Positions 48,361 through 57,340 of a DNA stretch of 64,000 bases are shown here, piece after piece. Numbering within the stretch: the stretch's first letter is position 1; each line of letters begins with the position of its first letter. Below the pieces are notes generated by a model. The model did no database searches, was not told where the DNA came from, and was given only the letters and a program-made list of their open reading frames with translations. The stretch comes from Modicisalibacter luteus DSM 23508. Its GTDB lineage: Bacteria; Pseudomonadota; Gammaproteobacteria; Pseudomonadales; Halomonadaceae. The stretch is taken from the NCBI RefSeq assembly GCF_000378505.1, contig NZ_KB899996.1, forward strand, positions 186,001 to 250,000, in the 5' to 3' direction. The translations under genes and the position numbers were made by a program.

Positions 48361-48930
48361 GCGACCTCACCATCCAGTTAGCGAATGATCGGGGATTGTA
48401 TCGCTCTCGGGGCGAGTTATCCACACGACGACAAGGCATTTCTTCCTGTGGAAAACTTGCCCACAGCCAAGTGGACAGGAGAGGTATATAGTAGAGGACA
48501 AGTCTACCCTGTGGATGGAATGGAAGTTATCCACATCGCTATCCCCGCGCCCCACACCGGCTATCAGCATGCCCTCCACAGTAATATTATTGCTATAAGC
48601 CCTTAAGAAGCCTGACTTTTAATCACTTATCCACACATATTGCCCACAGTATTAATAACAACATCAGTAAGAAACCAAACGTTATTATAGTGGTTCGATA
48701 GGCATCTTCTGATTTCGTTAATTGCTGATGCAGTCATTCGACATGCGGTTGAAAACACTCACGGCAGGGCATTCCCAAACCACGTGTGGATAAATTCGCG
48801 TAAAAATTGCACGTGGCTTGCGAATTCACTAGAATTCCCGACCTTGAACCGAATCCGCCCTGGTTCCCGATCGGAGCCAGGGCACTCCGTTTGACCTCTT
48901 GTTCACTTAACCACGTGGGAAGCAGCAGCT
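48361..48930. other. oriC: Chromosomal origin of replication (oriC)
   Basis: The 570-bp dnaA-rpmH gap. DnaA boxes: TTATCCACA at 48417-48425, 48537-48545 and 48627-48635 (plus), TGTGGAAAA at 48447-48455 (minus, TTTTCCACA) and TGTGGATAA at 48785-48793 (minus). AT-rich candidate unwinding stretches lie at about 48581-48600 and 48638-48700 (ATTAATAACAACATC). The position and box density match gammaproteobacterial origins of the Pseudomonas type. Confidence 0.92.
48807..48835 (+). promoter_or_regulatory. rpmH promoter
   Basis: TTGCAC (48807-48812), 17-bp spacer, TAGAAT (48830-48835), about 95 bp upstream of the rpmH ATG and directly beside the rightmost DnaA box, so DnaA binding could influence it. 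Confidence 0.6.
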
Positions 48931-49065
48931 ATGAAACGTACTTTTCAGCCCAGCGTTCTGAAGCGCAAGCGCGTGCACGGCTTTCGTGCCCGCATGGCCA
49001 CCAAGAACGGCCGCCAGGTCATTGCGCGTCGTCGCGCCAAGGGTCGCAAGCGTCTGAGCGCTTGA
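48931..49065 (+). CDS. rpmH: 50S ribosomal protein L34
   Basis: A 44-residue, highly basic protein beginning [20 protein letters not shown] and ending [12 protein letters not shown], which is diagnostic of L34. It is followed 12 bp later by rnpA. GGGAAG upstream can serve as RBS. Confidence 0.97.
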   Translation: MKRTFQPSVLKRKRVHGFRARMATKNGRQVIARRRAKGRKRLSA

Positions 49066-49077
49066 TCCCGGTTGCCA

Positions 49078-49461
49078 ATGTCCTGTCAGGGATTTCCCCG
49101 GCAGCTGCGTCTGCTGACCGCCGGGGAATATCGACGAGTCTTCGACCAGGCCTCGTACAAGATACATGGCAAAGGGTTGCTGGCACTGGCCAGTGACAAT
49201 GCGCTGGGATATCCACGGGTGGGGCTGGTATTCAGTAAGAAGAACGTTCGTCGGGCCGTCGACCGCAACCGCCTGAAACGCCTCGTGCGCGAATCCATTC
49301 GTCTGCAGCAGCATCGGCTACCCGCTGTGGATATCGTCGTTTTGGCACGCCGCGGCGTTAACGATCTGGACAACGAGACACTGCATCGCCAGCTTTATGG
49401 CATGTGGCGTCGCTTGGAGAAGGACGTCCGCAAGCAGATGGTCGCCTCCTCACTCTCTTGA
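49078..49461 (+). CDS. rnpA: Ribonuclease P protein component
   Basis: A 127-residue basic cofactor of the RNase P ribozyme. RNR-type core: VGLVFSKKNVRRAVDRNRLK and LVRESIRLQQHRLPAVDIVV. ATG at 49078 is used; a TTG two codons upstream is possible. In most bacteria yidD overlaps or follows rnpA, but only 96 bp separate rnpA from yidC here and no yidD frame is present. Confidence 0.94.
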   Translation: MSCQGFPRQLRLLTAGEYRRVFDQASYKIHGKGLLALASDNALGYPRVGLVFSKKNVRRAVDRNRLKRLVRESIRLQQHRLPAVDIVVLARRGVNDLDNETLHRQLYGMWRRLEKDVRKQMVASSLS

Positions 49462-49557
49462 CCGGATAGCAGCAGCGCGGCCTCGTCATGCCCACTCCGG
49501 TCATCGGTGCTGAACGAAGCCGCCAGATTGATCCATCACCCCACCGGGCAGATCCCC

Positions 49558-51240
49558 ATGGATGTAAAACGACTTCTTCTCGTGATACCGCTAGCGGTAC
49601 TCGCCTACCTGCTGGTAATCCAATGGAATCAGGATTACGGCCAGCCTGACGTCAATGTTCCCAGCGCTCCCACTGTCAGCGAAGCGCCACGTAGCGGTAA
49701 TGCCGCATCCGCGACGGATGACGAGGGCCTGGCGGCACCATCGGACGCCACGGCTAGCCCCGCCAGCAGCACTATGCCGGGCGAGAACGCTACCGACAAT
49801 CGTCGCAGCCTGGTCCAGGTCGTCACCGACGTGCTCGATGTCCGTATCGACCCCCAAGGCGGCGATATCGTCTATGCCGCACTCCCTCAGCATCTGCGCA
49901 GCCAGGACTCCGAACATCCCTTCGTTCTGTTGTCCGACAATCAGGTGCGTAGTTATGTCGCCAAGTCCGGCCTGCAGTTGGAAAATCACCAGGGACGGAT
50001 CGCCTTTACCCCCGAGCAGACCAGCTATCGCCTCGAACAGGATAGCGAGACACTGACCGTCGATCTCGCGGCCGAAGTCAGCGGCGTGAATATCATCAAG
50101 CGATTCACTTTCGAGCGTGATAGTTATGCGGTAAACGTCAGCTATCATTTGGCCAACGGGAGTCAGGAACCGGTCACGGCCCGCTTCATCGGCCAGCTGG
50201 CCCGTGACAATAGTCCCGATCCGTCCAGTGGCGTTTCCATGGGCATGAGCTCATTCCTCGGCGCCGCCTACTCCTCACCCGAGAGTCATTACGAGAAGGT
50301 CGACTTCGAGGATGTTCAGGAAGGTGGGTTTAACAACCGTGACGTCCAGGGTGGCTGGGTCGCGATCATCCAGCACTACTTCGTCTCCGCCTGGGTGCCT
50401 GGGCAAGATCAACAGAACCTTTATTACGCAACGACCGATTCGCGCAATCGCAACGTCGCCGCTTTTGCCGGCCCGACCCACACCATTGCGCCGGGTAGCG
50501 AAGCGACCCTGGATGCCACGCTGTATGTGGGACCGAAGGTTCAGGAGCATCTGGAGGAAATCGCCCCATATCTTGAGCTGACCGTCGACTTCGGGTGGCT
50601 GTGGTTCATCGCCAATCCGTTGTTCTGGCTGCTCGAGAAGATTCATAGCGTGATCGGCAACTGGGGTTGGTCGATCGTGGTTCTGACGGTCCTCGTCAAG
50701 CTGGTGCTGTTCCCGCTTTCCGCCACCGCCTACAAGTCGATGGCCAAGATGCGCAAGCTCGGTCCCGAGATGCAGCGCATCAAGGAGCAGTACGGCAACG
50801 ACCGCCAGAAAATGTCCCAGGAGATGATGAAGTTCTATCAGAAGGAGAAGATCAATCCGCTGGGCGGCTGTCTTCCGATTCTGATCCAGATGCCGGTCTT
50901 CATCGCACTCTACTGGATGCTGCTCGAGTCCGTCGAACTGCGCCACGCGCCGTTCATCCTGTGGATCGATGACCTGTCGGTGAAGGATCCCTACTTCGTC
51001 CTGCCTATCCTGATGGGCATTTCCATGTTCCTGCAGCAGCAGCTGAACCCGACACCCCCGGACCCGACCCAGGCCAAGATCATGAAGATGCTGCCGATCG
51101 TCTTCACGTTCTTCTTCCTGTGGTTCCCGGCCGGTCTGGTCATTTACTGGATCGTCAACAACACCATCTCGATCCTGCAACAATGGTTCATCACGCGTAA
51201 GCTGATGGCTGACCCGGCGCCGGCCAGCAAGACCAAGTAG
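49558..51240 (+). CDS. yidC: Membrane protein insertase YidC
   Basis: A 560-residue Sec-associated insertase. N-terminal transmembrane helix ([18 protein letters not shown]), a large periplasmic beta-domain (about 60-340), and five-helix insertase core (about 355-550) with [20 protein letters not shown] and [20 protein letters not shown]. The amphipathic and coiled cytoplasmic hairpin contains [23 protein letters not shown] at 49558 starts the usual [11 protein letters not shown]-type sequence. A terminator-like hairpin follows before mnmE. Confidence 0.96.
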   Translation: MDVKRLLLVIPLAVLAYLLVIQWNQDYGQPDVNVPSAPTVSEAPRSGNAASATDDEGLAAPSDATASPASSTMPGENATDNRRSLVQVVTDVLDVRIDPQGGDIVYAALPQHLRSQDSEHPFVLLSDNQVRSYVAKSGLQLENHQGRIAFTPEQTSYRLEQDSETLTVDLAAEVSGVNIIKRFTFERDSYAVNVSYHLANGSQEPVTARFIGQLARDNSPDPSSGVSMGMSSFLGAAYSSPESHYEKVDFEDVQEGGFNNRDVQGGWVAIIQHYFVSAWVPGQDQQNLYYATTDSRNRNVAAFAGPTHTIAPGSEATLDATLYVGPKVQEHLEEIAPYLELTVDFGWLWFIANPLFWLLEKIHSVIGNWGWSIVVLTVLVKLVLFPLSATAYKSMAKMRKLGPEMQRIKEQYGNDRQKMSQEMMKFYQKEKINPLGGCLPILIQMPVFIALYWMLLESVELRHAPFILWIDDLSVKDPYFVLPILMGISMFLQQQLNPTPPDPTQAKIMKMLPIVFTFFFLWFPAGLVIYWIVNNTISILQQWFITRKLMADPAPASKTK

Positions 51241-51255
51241 GATATGATGCCAAGC

Positions 51256-51284
51256 CCAGACCCCCGCCCCGTGCGGGGGTCTGG
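51256..51284 (+). terminator. Terminator-like hairpin after yidC
   Basis: CCAGACCCCCGC (51256-51267) and GCGGGGGTCTGG (51273-51284) give a 12-bp perfect stem with a 5-nt loop, followed by CGTTTCTGG. The T-tract is short, so it may be partial, leaving some read-through to mnmE 43 bp on. Confidence 0.75.
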
Positions 51285-51326
51285 CGTTTCTGGCCTCCTC
51301 TCGCGACAATATCGGCAAACACGAGA

Positions 51327-52709
51327 ATGCCCATGCCCGATAGCCCGCTCTACACCCAGGACACCATTGCCGCCCTTGCCACGCCCCCCGGACGTGGCGG
51401 TGTCGGCATCATTCGCGTCTCGGGGCCTCTCAGCCGCGAGATCGCCAGCCAAGTACTAGGACATTGCCCCTCGCCACGTCATGCCTTCTACGGTCCTTTT
51501 GCGGGGCATGACGAACAGATCATCGATGAAGGCATCGCCCTGTACTTCCCCGGTCCTCATTCGTTCACCGGAGAGGACGTGCTCGAACTACAGGGCCATG
51601 GCGGTCCGGTGATCATGGACTTGCTGCTTGAACGTTGCGTTCAGCTCGGGGCACGCCTGGCCCGGCCCGGTGAGTTCTCCGAGCGCGCCTTTCTCAACGA
51701 CAAGCTCGACCTGGCCCAGGCCGAGGCCATCGCTGACCTGATTGATGCCAGCTCAAGGGCTGCTGCCGAGAACGCGCTGCGCTCGCTGCAGGGCGAGTTT
51801 TCGCAGCGGGTCACCACCCTGGTTGAACGCCTCATCGAGTTGCGCATGTATGTCGAGGCGGCCATCGATTTTCCCGAAGAGGAGATCGACTTTCTGGCGG
51901 ACGGTCGCGTCGCCGCCATGCTGGACAAGGTCCGTCATGAGCTCGCAAGCGTGCGTGCGGCAGCGGGTCAGGGCTCGCTGATGCGCGAGGGCATGAGTGT
52001 GGTGATCGCCGGGCGTCCCAATGCCGGCAAGTCTAGCCTGCTCAATGCCTTGACCGAGCAGGACACCGCTATTGTCACCGACATCGAAGGTACTACCCGT
52101 GACGTGCTGCGAGAGCATATCCATATTGATGGGATGCCGCTGCATATCATCGATACCGCCGGCCTGCGCGATACCCCTGACGCCGTAGAGCAAATCGGCG
52201 TGGCTCGTGCATGGAACGAGATTGAGAAGGCCGATCGGGTTCTACTGTTGGTGGACGCCGCCCTCACCCAGGCGACCGATCCCATGTCGATCTGGCCGGA
52301 GTTCGTCGCACGGCTGTCTGATCCTACGCGGCTTACCCTGGTACGCAACAAGATCGATGCAAGCCAAGAAACGCCGGGGCTCGACTTATCCACAACCCCA
52401 CCGACCCTGCGCTTGTCCGCAAAGACCGGAGCGGGTGTGGATAATCTCAAGGAACACTTGAAAAGCGTAATGGGTTACAGCGCGACCACGGAAGGCCGAT
52501 TTTCTGCGCGTCGTCGCCATCTCGACGCCTTGGACCGGGCGGATGACGCGCTGGATAAGGGTGAAGCCCAGCTGCAAGGCTTTGGGGCGGGAGAACTACT
52601 GGCCGAGGATCTACGCGAAGCCCAACAGGCGCTGGGCGAGATCACCGGCGAGTTCAGCGCCGATGATCTGTTGGGCAAGATCTTTGGCGAGTTCTGCATT
52701 GGAAAGTAA
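51327..52709 (+). CDS. mnmE: tRNA modification GTPase MnmE
   Basis: A 460-residue GTPase that, with MnmG, installs the carboxymethylaminomethyl group at U34 of tRNAs. N-terminal folate-binding domain (about 1-125), helical domain, and an inserted G domain (about 220-380) with [22 protein letters not shown] and DTAGL; the C-terminal FCIGK Cys motif is intact. mnmG does not follow; the next gene is convergent rlmJ, 8 bp away. Two inverted exact DnaA boxes lie in the coding sequence at 52386 and 52436. Confidence 0.96.
   Translation: MPMPDSPLYTQDTIAALATPPGRGGVGIIRVSGPLSREIASQVLGHCPSPRHAFYGPFAGHDEQIIDEGIALYFPGPHSFTGEDVLELQGHGGPVIMDLLLERCVQLGARLARPGEFSERAFLNDKLDLAQAEAIADLIDASSRAAAENALRSLQGEFSQRVTTLVERLIELRMYVEAAIDFPEEEIDFLADGRVAAMLDKVRHELASVRAAAGQGSLMREGMSVVIAGRPNAGKSSLLNALTEQDTAIVTDIEGTTRDVLREHIHIDGMPLHIIDTAGLRDTPDAVEQIGVARAWNEIEKADRVLLLVDAALTQATDPMSIWPEFVARLSDPTRLTLVRNKIDASQETPGLDLSTTPPTLRLSAKTGAGVDNLKEHLKSVMGYSATTEGRFSARRRHLDALDRADDALDKGEAQLQGFGAGELLAEDLREAQQALGEITGEFSADDLLGKIFGEFCIGK
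52386..52444. other. Pair of exact DnaA boxes inside mnmE
   Basis: TTATCCACA at 52386-52394 and TGTGGATAA at 52436-52444 are inverted with a 41-bp gap. The first is read as tta-tcc-aca (Leu-Ser-Thr), using TTA and ACA, which appear uncommon in these GC-rich genes. Binding is not shown. Confidence 0.55.
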
Positions 52710-52717
52710 GTGAGGGT

Positions 52718-53572
52718 TCACTCTCCTACCCACCAGTCGCCACGATGGGTGGCCTCTTGGCCCCAGAGGCCGACCACGTCGGTGAATACATTGTTCATGA
52801 CCTCATCCAGCCCCCAGGGCGGGTTGAAAAACAGCATGCCGCTACCGTACATGCCGTGGCTGGCCCCAGGGGAATGCAGGCGTACCTCGCTACGCCAAAG
52901 CTTGCGCAAGCCTGCGTCGCGTGCACGCTCCAGCAGCGTTTGATGGCGTCCCGCCGGCAACAGTGGATACCAGATCATCACCTGCGCATGGCGTGCCTTG
53001 CGGGCTACATAGGCCAGCGTCTCGGCAACCTCTGTATAGTCCTCCTTGCGCTCATAGCTAGGGTCGATCAGCACACAGAGCCGAGGCGTCGTTGCCGGCA
53101 ACAGACGACGTAGCCCCGCCAGGCCATCTGCATGGATGTGCCGCACATTGCTCGGCCACGATTGTGCCTCGAGATGATCATGCTCGCCGGGGTGTAACTC
53201 GAACAGGCTAAGCCGATCCTGCTTGCGCAGGGAGTCTGCCAACCACCACGGTGACCCCGGATAATGGGTCAGAGAAGGCTTTGCCTGGCTATCCTGGGCC
53301 CGAACCAACGCCATAAGCCACGTTTCGAGTAGTGGATGCTTATTACTTAATGCCTGCCTTGCATACCAAAGAGGGAGAACCCCTTGCTCGTACTCCTTGA
53401 GCTTCTGAGTCTCCTTTCCGGTCAAGGGATAACGCCCCCGTCCGGCATGGGTATCTACATACGTAACTGAAGATTCTTTACGTAATAACGCCAACTGTGT
53501 CGCGTAAAGGGCAAGGTGCTTATGCACATCGGCAAAGTTGCCGGCATGATAGGCGTGCTGATAGGCAAGCAT
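52718..53572 (-). CDS. rlmJ: 23S rRNA (adenine2030-N6)-methyltransferase
   Basis: A 284-residue Rossmann methyltransferase. Begins MLAYQHAYHAGNFADVHKH as RlmJ does; VTYVDTHAGRGRYPL is the SAM site and VLIDPSYERKEDY is the DPPY-type catalytic motif (DPSY). Convergent with mnmE, 8 bp apart. Upstream lies the OmpA-like gene with its terminator. Confidence 0.93.
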   Translation of the reverse strand: MLAYQHAYHAGNFADVHKHLALYATQLALLRKESSVTYVDTHAGRGRYPLTGKETQKLKEYEQGVLPLWYARQALSNKHPLLETWLMALVRAQDSQAKPSLTHYPGSPWWLADSLRKQDRLSLFELHPGEHDHLEAQSWPSNVRHIHADGLAGLRRLLPATTPRLCVLIDPSYERKEDYTEVAETLAYVARKARHAQVMIWYPLLPAGRHQTLLERARDAGLRKLWRSEVRLHSPGASHGMYGSGMLFFNPPWGLDEVMNNVFTDVVGLWGQEATHRGDWWVGE

Positions 53573-53589
53573 GGTGGTGTCGTCCCGAT

Positions 53590-53617
53590 AAAAAAGGCCC
53601 GCCGAGATCGACGGGCC
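53590..53617 (-). terminator. Terminator of the OmpA-like gene
   Basis: On the minus strand GGCCCG (53617-53612), a loop, then CGGGCC (53601-53596) followed by TTTTTT (53595-53590). Classic intrinsic terminator 34 bp after the stop codon. Confidence 0.85.
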
Positions 53618-53650
53618 GTGGCGCTTCTTGATGGTAGCGTGAAGGCGCCC

Positions 53651-54340
53651 TTATTGCTGCTGTTGCTGGATCTGCTGTTGCATGGGAGTGAGCGTGATCT
53701 CGACGCGGCGGTTCTGCGCTCTGCCCTGCTCGTTGGCATTGCTCGCCACCGGCTGGCTTTCGCCGTAGCCCGTCATGGCCAGGCGCTGCGCAGAGACACC
53801 ATTCTGGATGAGATAGTTGCCAACCGACTGGGCACGCCGTTCCGAGAGTTGCTGGTTGTAAGCATCAGAACCGCTATTGTCGGTGTGCCCCGCTATGGCG
53901 ATCCGCGTTTCCGGGTACTGCTGCATGACGGCTGCGGCGTCATTCAGTGCTTGGCGCGCCTCGGAAGTGAGATCGCTGGAGTCGAAGGCAAACGTCACGC
54001 TGCTGGGCATGTTAAGCACGATATTATCGCCCTGGCGCTCTACTCCAATGCCGGTGCCCTGCAAGCTTTCCCGCAATTGGGCTTCCTGACGGTCCATGTA
54101 ATAGCCGATGCCGCTTCCGGCAGCGGCCCCCACGGCGGCGCCTATCACGGCCCGATCTCGGCGACTTGAGCTGCCATCCCCGCTAAGTGCCCCAGCGACG
54201 GCCCCTACGGCCGCCCCGATCCCTGCCCCGGTAGTCGCCTTGGCACGCTGAGTTTCACCCGAATATGGGTCTGTCGTAGTACATCCAGCCATGGCAACAA
54301 CAGTAGCCAGGGGTAGTGCCATCCAGAACTTTTTGGTCAT
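53651..54340 (-). CDS. OmpA-family lipoprotein with glycine zipper (YiaD-like)
   Basis: A 229-residue outer-membrane lipoprotein. Signal peptide with lipobox ending MAGC, acylated Cys at 20. Glycine-zipper segments at about 38-80 (GAGIGAAVGAVAGALSG and IGAAVGAAAGSGIGYYM) suggest membrane insertion or oligomerisation. The OmpA-like peptidoglycan-binding domain (about 110-220) shows TFAFDSSDLTSEARQAL, IAGHTDNSGSDAYNQQLSER and RRVEITL. It tethers the outer membrane to the wall. Ends in a Gln-rich tail (QQQIQQQQQ). Monocistronic with its own terminator. Confidence 0.9.
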   Translation of the reverse strand: MTKKFWMALPLATVVAMAGCTTTDPYSGETQRAKATTGAGIGAAVGAVAGALSGDGSSSRRDRAVIGAAVGAAAGSGIGYYMDRQEAQLRESLQGTGIGVERQGDNIVLNMPSSVTFAFDSSDLTSEARQALNDAAAVMQQYPETRIAIAGHTDNSGSDAYNQQLSERRAQSVGNYLIQNGVSAQRLAMTGYGESQPVASNANEQGRAQNRRVEITLTPMQQQIQQQQQ

Positions 54341-54375
54341 CCTCTGCTAACTCCTTTTCAGCATGAAACCTCTTC

Positions 54376-55551
54376 TCACGTTTCACTCTGTTCAGCGATT
54401 CGGGTGAGAAGCTCGTTCAAGAATAACAGGCCATGGGGGGTGGCCTGCATCCGTCCGGTGTCTTGCACCAACAATCCTTGGTTACGCAGTGAAGCCATAC
54501 GATATTCCATGTCGGATATCGGGCGCCCGGTCGACGCCGCCCATGCTGCCATATCGACACCATCGACCAGGCGGAGGGCATTCATCGCGAACTCCAGGGG
54601 TAACTCGTCTTTGTCGATCTGCTGATGGCCGGCCACAAACCCACGAGGGTCATTCATCCGTCGCAGGTACGCCTCGGGCTGGCGGCTTTTCCAGCGTCGT
54701 TCGATGACCAGTTCGCCATCGACCCAGCGACTCAACTTGCCATGTGCACCAGCGCCGATGCCCAGGTAATCACCGAAACTCCAATAGTTGAGATTATGTT
54801 GCGAGCGGCGCCCTGGCTGGGCATACGCAGATATCTCATACCTGGTCAGGCCGGCCTTCTCGAGTCGTGTGTGTCCGGCATCCTGAATGTCCCAGAGGAG
54901 ATCGTCCTCGGGCAGGCGCGGCGGGTGCGAGTGAAACTCCGTGTTGGGTTCCAGGGTGAGCTGATACCAGGAAAGATGCTCGGGTTCCAAGGCAAGCGCC
55001 TGTTCCAGATCGTCGAGCGCTAGCGCGAGGGTCTGCCCTGGCAGGCCATGCATCAAGTCCAGGTTGAGGTTATCGAACCCTGCCCGGCGCGCACTCTCGA
55101 CAGCGAGTCTTGCCTCGTCACCGCTATGGATACGCCCCAGGACCTGCAACTGCTGGGCCTGAAAGCTCTGTACACCGATCGAGAGGCGATTGATCCCAGC
55201 CTCCCGATACCCGGCGAAGCGTTGCTGTTCGACAGTACCGGGATTGGCCTCCAGCGTGACCTCGCAGCCCGCGGCCAACGTCAGGCGTTGCGACAAGGCC
55301 GAGAAGAACTGCGCGTAAAACGCTGGCGACATCAGGCTGGGCGTCCCACCTCCGATAAACACGCTGCCGATTGGGCGCTCACCTACCAGTGCGATGTCGG
55401 CATCGAGATCCGCCAACAATGCCTCGAGATAGGCCTCCTCCGGCAGCGTTGCGCCACGACCGACGCCGTGGGAATTGAAATCGCAGTAGGGGCATTTGCG
55501 CACACACCAGGGTACGTGCACGTATAGGGCTAGAGGTGGCAGCGCTGGCAT
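54376..55551 (-). CDS. hemW: Radical SAM haem chaperone HemW
   Basis: A 391-residue radical-SAM protein. The 4Fe-4S Cys motif is WCVRKCPYCDFNS with C16, C20 and C23; it lacks the extra Cys of true HemN. GSVFIGGGTPSLM and the HemN C-terminal domain follow. HemW traffics haem to respiratory proteins rather than oxidising coproporphyrinogen. Its ATG shares one base with the rdgB stop (TGATG), so the pair is translationally coupled. Confidence 0.93.
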   Translation of the reverse strand: MPALPPLALYVHVPWCVRKCPYCDFNSHGVGRGATLPEEAYLEALLADLDADIALVGERPIGSVFIGGGTPSLMSPAFYAQFFSALSQRLTLAAGCEVTLEANPGTVEQQRFAGYREAGINRLSIGVQSFQAQQLQVLGRIHSGDEARLAVESARRAGFDNLNLDLMHGLPGQTLALALDDLEQALALEPEHLSWYQLTLEPNTEFHSHPPRLPEDDLLWDIQDAGHTRLEKAGLTRYEISAYAQPGRRSQHNLNYWSFGDYLGIGAGAHGKLSRWVDGELVIERRWKSRQPEAYLRRMNDPRGFVAGHQQIDKDELPLEFAMNALRLVDGVDMAAWAASTGRPISDMEYRMASLRNQGLLVQDTGRMQATPHGLLFLNELLTRIAEQSET

Positions 55552-56147
55552 CAGCGCAACCTATCGACCAGTTGGCGCAGCGCTCTGCCCCGATGGCTCA
55601 GGCGGTTCTTCTCTTCGGCGCTGAGTTCGGCAGCACTCAAGCCGCTTTCCGGCACCCAGAACAGCGGGTCATAACCGAACCCCCCAGTACCACGCGGATA
55701 TGCCAGGATTTCCCCTTCCCAGCTCATCTGGACGATTTCGGGAACCGGATCCTCGGCATGTCGCAGCAGGACAAGAACGCACCAGTAATGTGCGGTTCGC
55801 TGGCCTTCGGGAACCTCTGCCAATGCCTCGAGAAGCTTTCGGTTGTTGGCTTCGTCGTCCTTGGGTTCCCCGGCATAACGGGCCGAGTAGATGCCAGGAG
55901 CGCCCTGAAGGGCATCGACCGACAATCCTGAATCATCTGCCAAGGCCGGCAAGCCACTGATACGTGCCGCCTCACGCGCTTTGAGCAAGGCATTCTCGAC
56001 AAAGGTAAGCCCAGTCTCCTCAACCTCGGGAACATCAAAATCCGACTGCGGGCGTACTGTAAGGCCCAACGGGGCCAACAGCTCGTCGAACTCTCTCAGC
56101 TTTCCGCGATTGCCACTGGCCAGCACGAGCGACTGCGTCACGGTCAT
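55551..56147 (-). CDS. rdgB: XTP/dITP diphosphatase (RdgB/HAM1)
   Basis: A 198-residue nucleotide-pool sanitising pyrophosphatase that removes deaminated purine triphosphates. Substrate loop [14 protein letters not shown], catalytic [19 protein letters not shown] and [13 protein letters not shown], and the end [13 protein letters not shown] at 56147 has AGGAGG at good spacing. It leads rdgB-hemW. Confidence 0.95.
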   Translation of the reverse strand: MTVTQSLVLASGNRGKLREFDELLAPLGLTVRPQSDFDVPEVEETGLTFVENALLKAREAARISGLPALADDSGLSVDALQGAPGIYSARYAGEPKDDEANNRKLLEALAEVPEGQRTAHYWCVLVLLRHAEDPVPEIVQMSWEGEILAYPRGTGGFGYDPLFWVPESGLSAAELSAEEKNRLSHRGRALRQLVDRLR

Positions 56148-56525
56148 GGAACTTCCTCCTCGCAAATCTGCTTATTTTACGGGCTAGCGCCGCAGTGAGC
56201 ACGTACTCTTGACCATTTAACCATAATCACAAGATGGAAATTCTCATGCTTGTATTTGGTAAATAACTAATTTCTGACCACGTTAAGAGCTGATAGAAAT
56301 CATGGCCGGTTCAGTCATACCGTTGGGTTAGCGTCCTGATGCCATGTCGCTTGGGCTACGCGATAAAAATGCATAATAAAGCCAATTTATAGTTATTTTT
56401 TTCATAGATATTTTTAGTAACATTGCTTTACAAAATGTAAGAAAGCGACAACCTTTAAAGTGCAGCCTCATGGCAATAAGGATGCGATAACTTCACGGAT
56501 TAGGTCACACTTCAGGAGCAGGACC
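56148..56525. promoter_or_regulatory. AT-rich leader region upstream of the csgD-like gene
   Basis: About 380 bp between divergent rdgB and the csgD-like gene. It is much richer in A/T than the surroundings, mostly in 56210-56460 (for example TTTATAGTTATTTTTTTCAT), with no convincing gene. Long AT-rich leaders are known for csgD in enterobacteria, where many regulators bind; the same may hold here (inference). Confidence 0.45.
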
Positions 56526-57206
56526 ATGAGCCAAGGGAACGCAAAGATTCTTCTAGTTACAGATTGTAACCCCCAGTCTCAGCTATTCATGGATTACATT
56601 TCGGAACAGCTGGGATTACAGATATCAGCGGTCGGGCCTCACGATGTCAGCGACGACATCGAATGTGAAAACAGGCTGGTTCTGCTTGATGCTGATCATG
56701 TGGACGAAAACAGCATGCAGCAGTGGCATCACCAGACGGTGGAATGCCAACACGTTATTCTGGCCGCCTTCAATCTACGGGATGAAGACCACGCGGCAGA
56801 AATTCTCGCCGCCTTGCACTTGCACGGGGTGTTCTATCGCCGCGATAGTCTGAAGCTGATCTGCAAAGGCATTGACGCCCTGCTCAAGGGGGACCTATGG
56901 ATGTCTCGGTCATTGATGACACGGCTGATCCAATTCTACCGCCGCCAGCAGCTCAACGCCTATCGTCCGGTCTGCAGCCTGACCCATCGCGAACAGGAAA
57001 TCATCAGCCTGCTCGGTTCCGGTGCCTCAAATACGGAAATCGCCGACAAACTTTTTGTCAGCGAACATACAGTCAAGTCGCACCTTTACAACACCTTCCG
57101 CAAAATCAAGGTACACAACCGGATACAGGCAATGAATTGGGCACGTCAGAATCTGGGCCCCTTGCCTCCCATCCACTCTCACTCCCGGCATAGAAAGAGC
57201 GAATAA
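56526..57206 (+). CDS. CsgD-like LuxR-type regulator
   Basis: A 226-residue protein. N-terminal atypical receiver-like domain (about 5-130) without an evident phospho-Asp set, containing HGVFYRRDSLKLICKGIDAL, close to the HINGVFY...GLQGVLRG pattern of CsgD. C-terminal LuxR HTH (about 155-215): CSLTHREQEIISLLGSGASN and SEHTVKSHLYNTFRKI, near-CsgD sequence. CsgD controls biofilm matrix genes. No curli or cellulose genes are present in the window. The ATG at 56526 has AGGAG upstream. Named as CsgD-like only. Confidence 0.85.
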   Translation: MSQGNAKILLVTDCNPQSQLFMDYISEQLGLQISAVGPHDVSDDIECENRLVLLDADHVDENSMQQWHHQTVECQHVILAAFNLRDEDHAAEILAALHLHGVFYRRDSLKLICKGIDALLKGDLWMSRSLMTRLIQFYRRQQLNAYRPVCSLTHREQEIISLLGSGASNTEIADKLFVSEHTVKSHLYNTFRKIKVHNRIQAMNWARQNLGPLPPIHSHSRHRKSE

Positions 57207-57340
57207 ACATTACCCATGGAGCACGGCATATCCAAGGATAGCCCCATGTCGTCATCGCTGACTTCCCCATGGCTACCTTGCAAAAGCAAGTGCTCCCTCC
57301 TATCGCCTTCATTGTCGTCTGAACCTGGAGCGCGTTTCTT

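Noticed and set aside
54371-54383. CTCACGTTTCAC near the hemW stop codon as a parS site
   Set aside because: It contains pieces of the motif but not the TTTCACGTGAAA palindrome.
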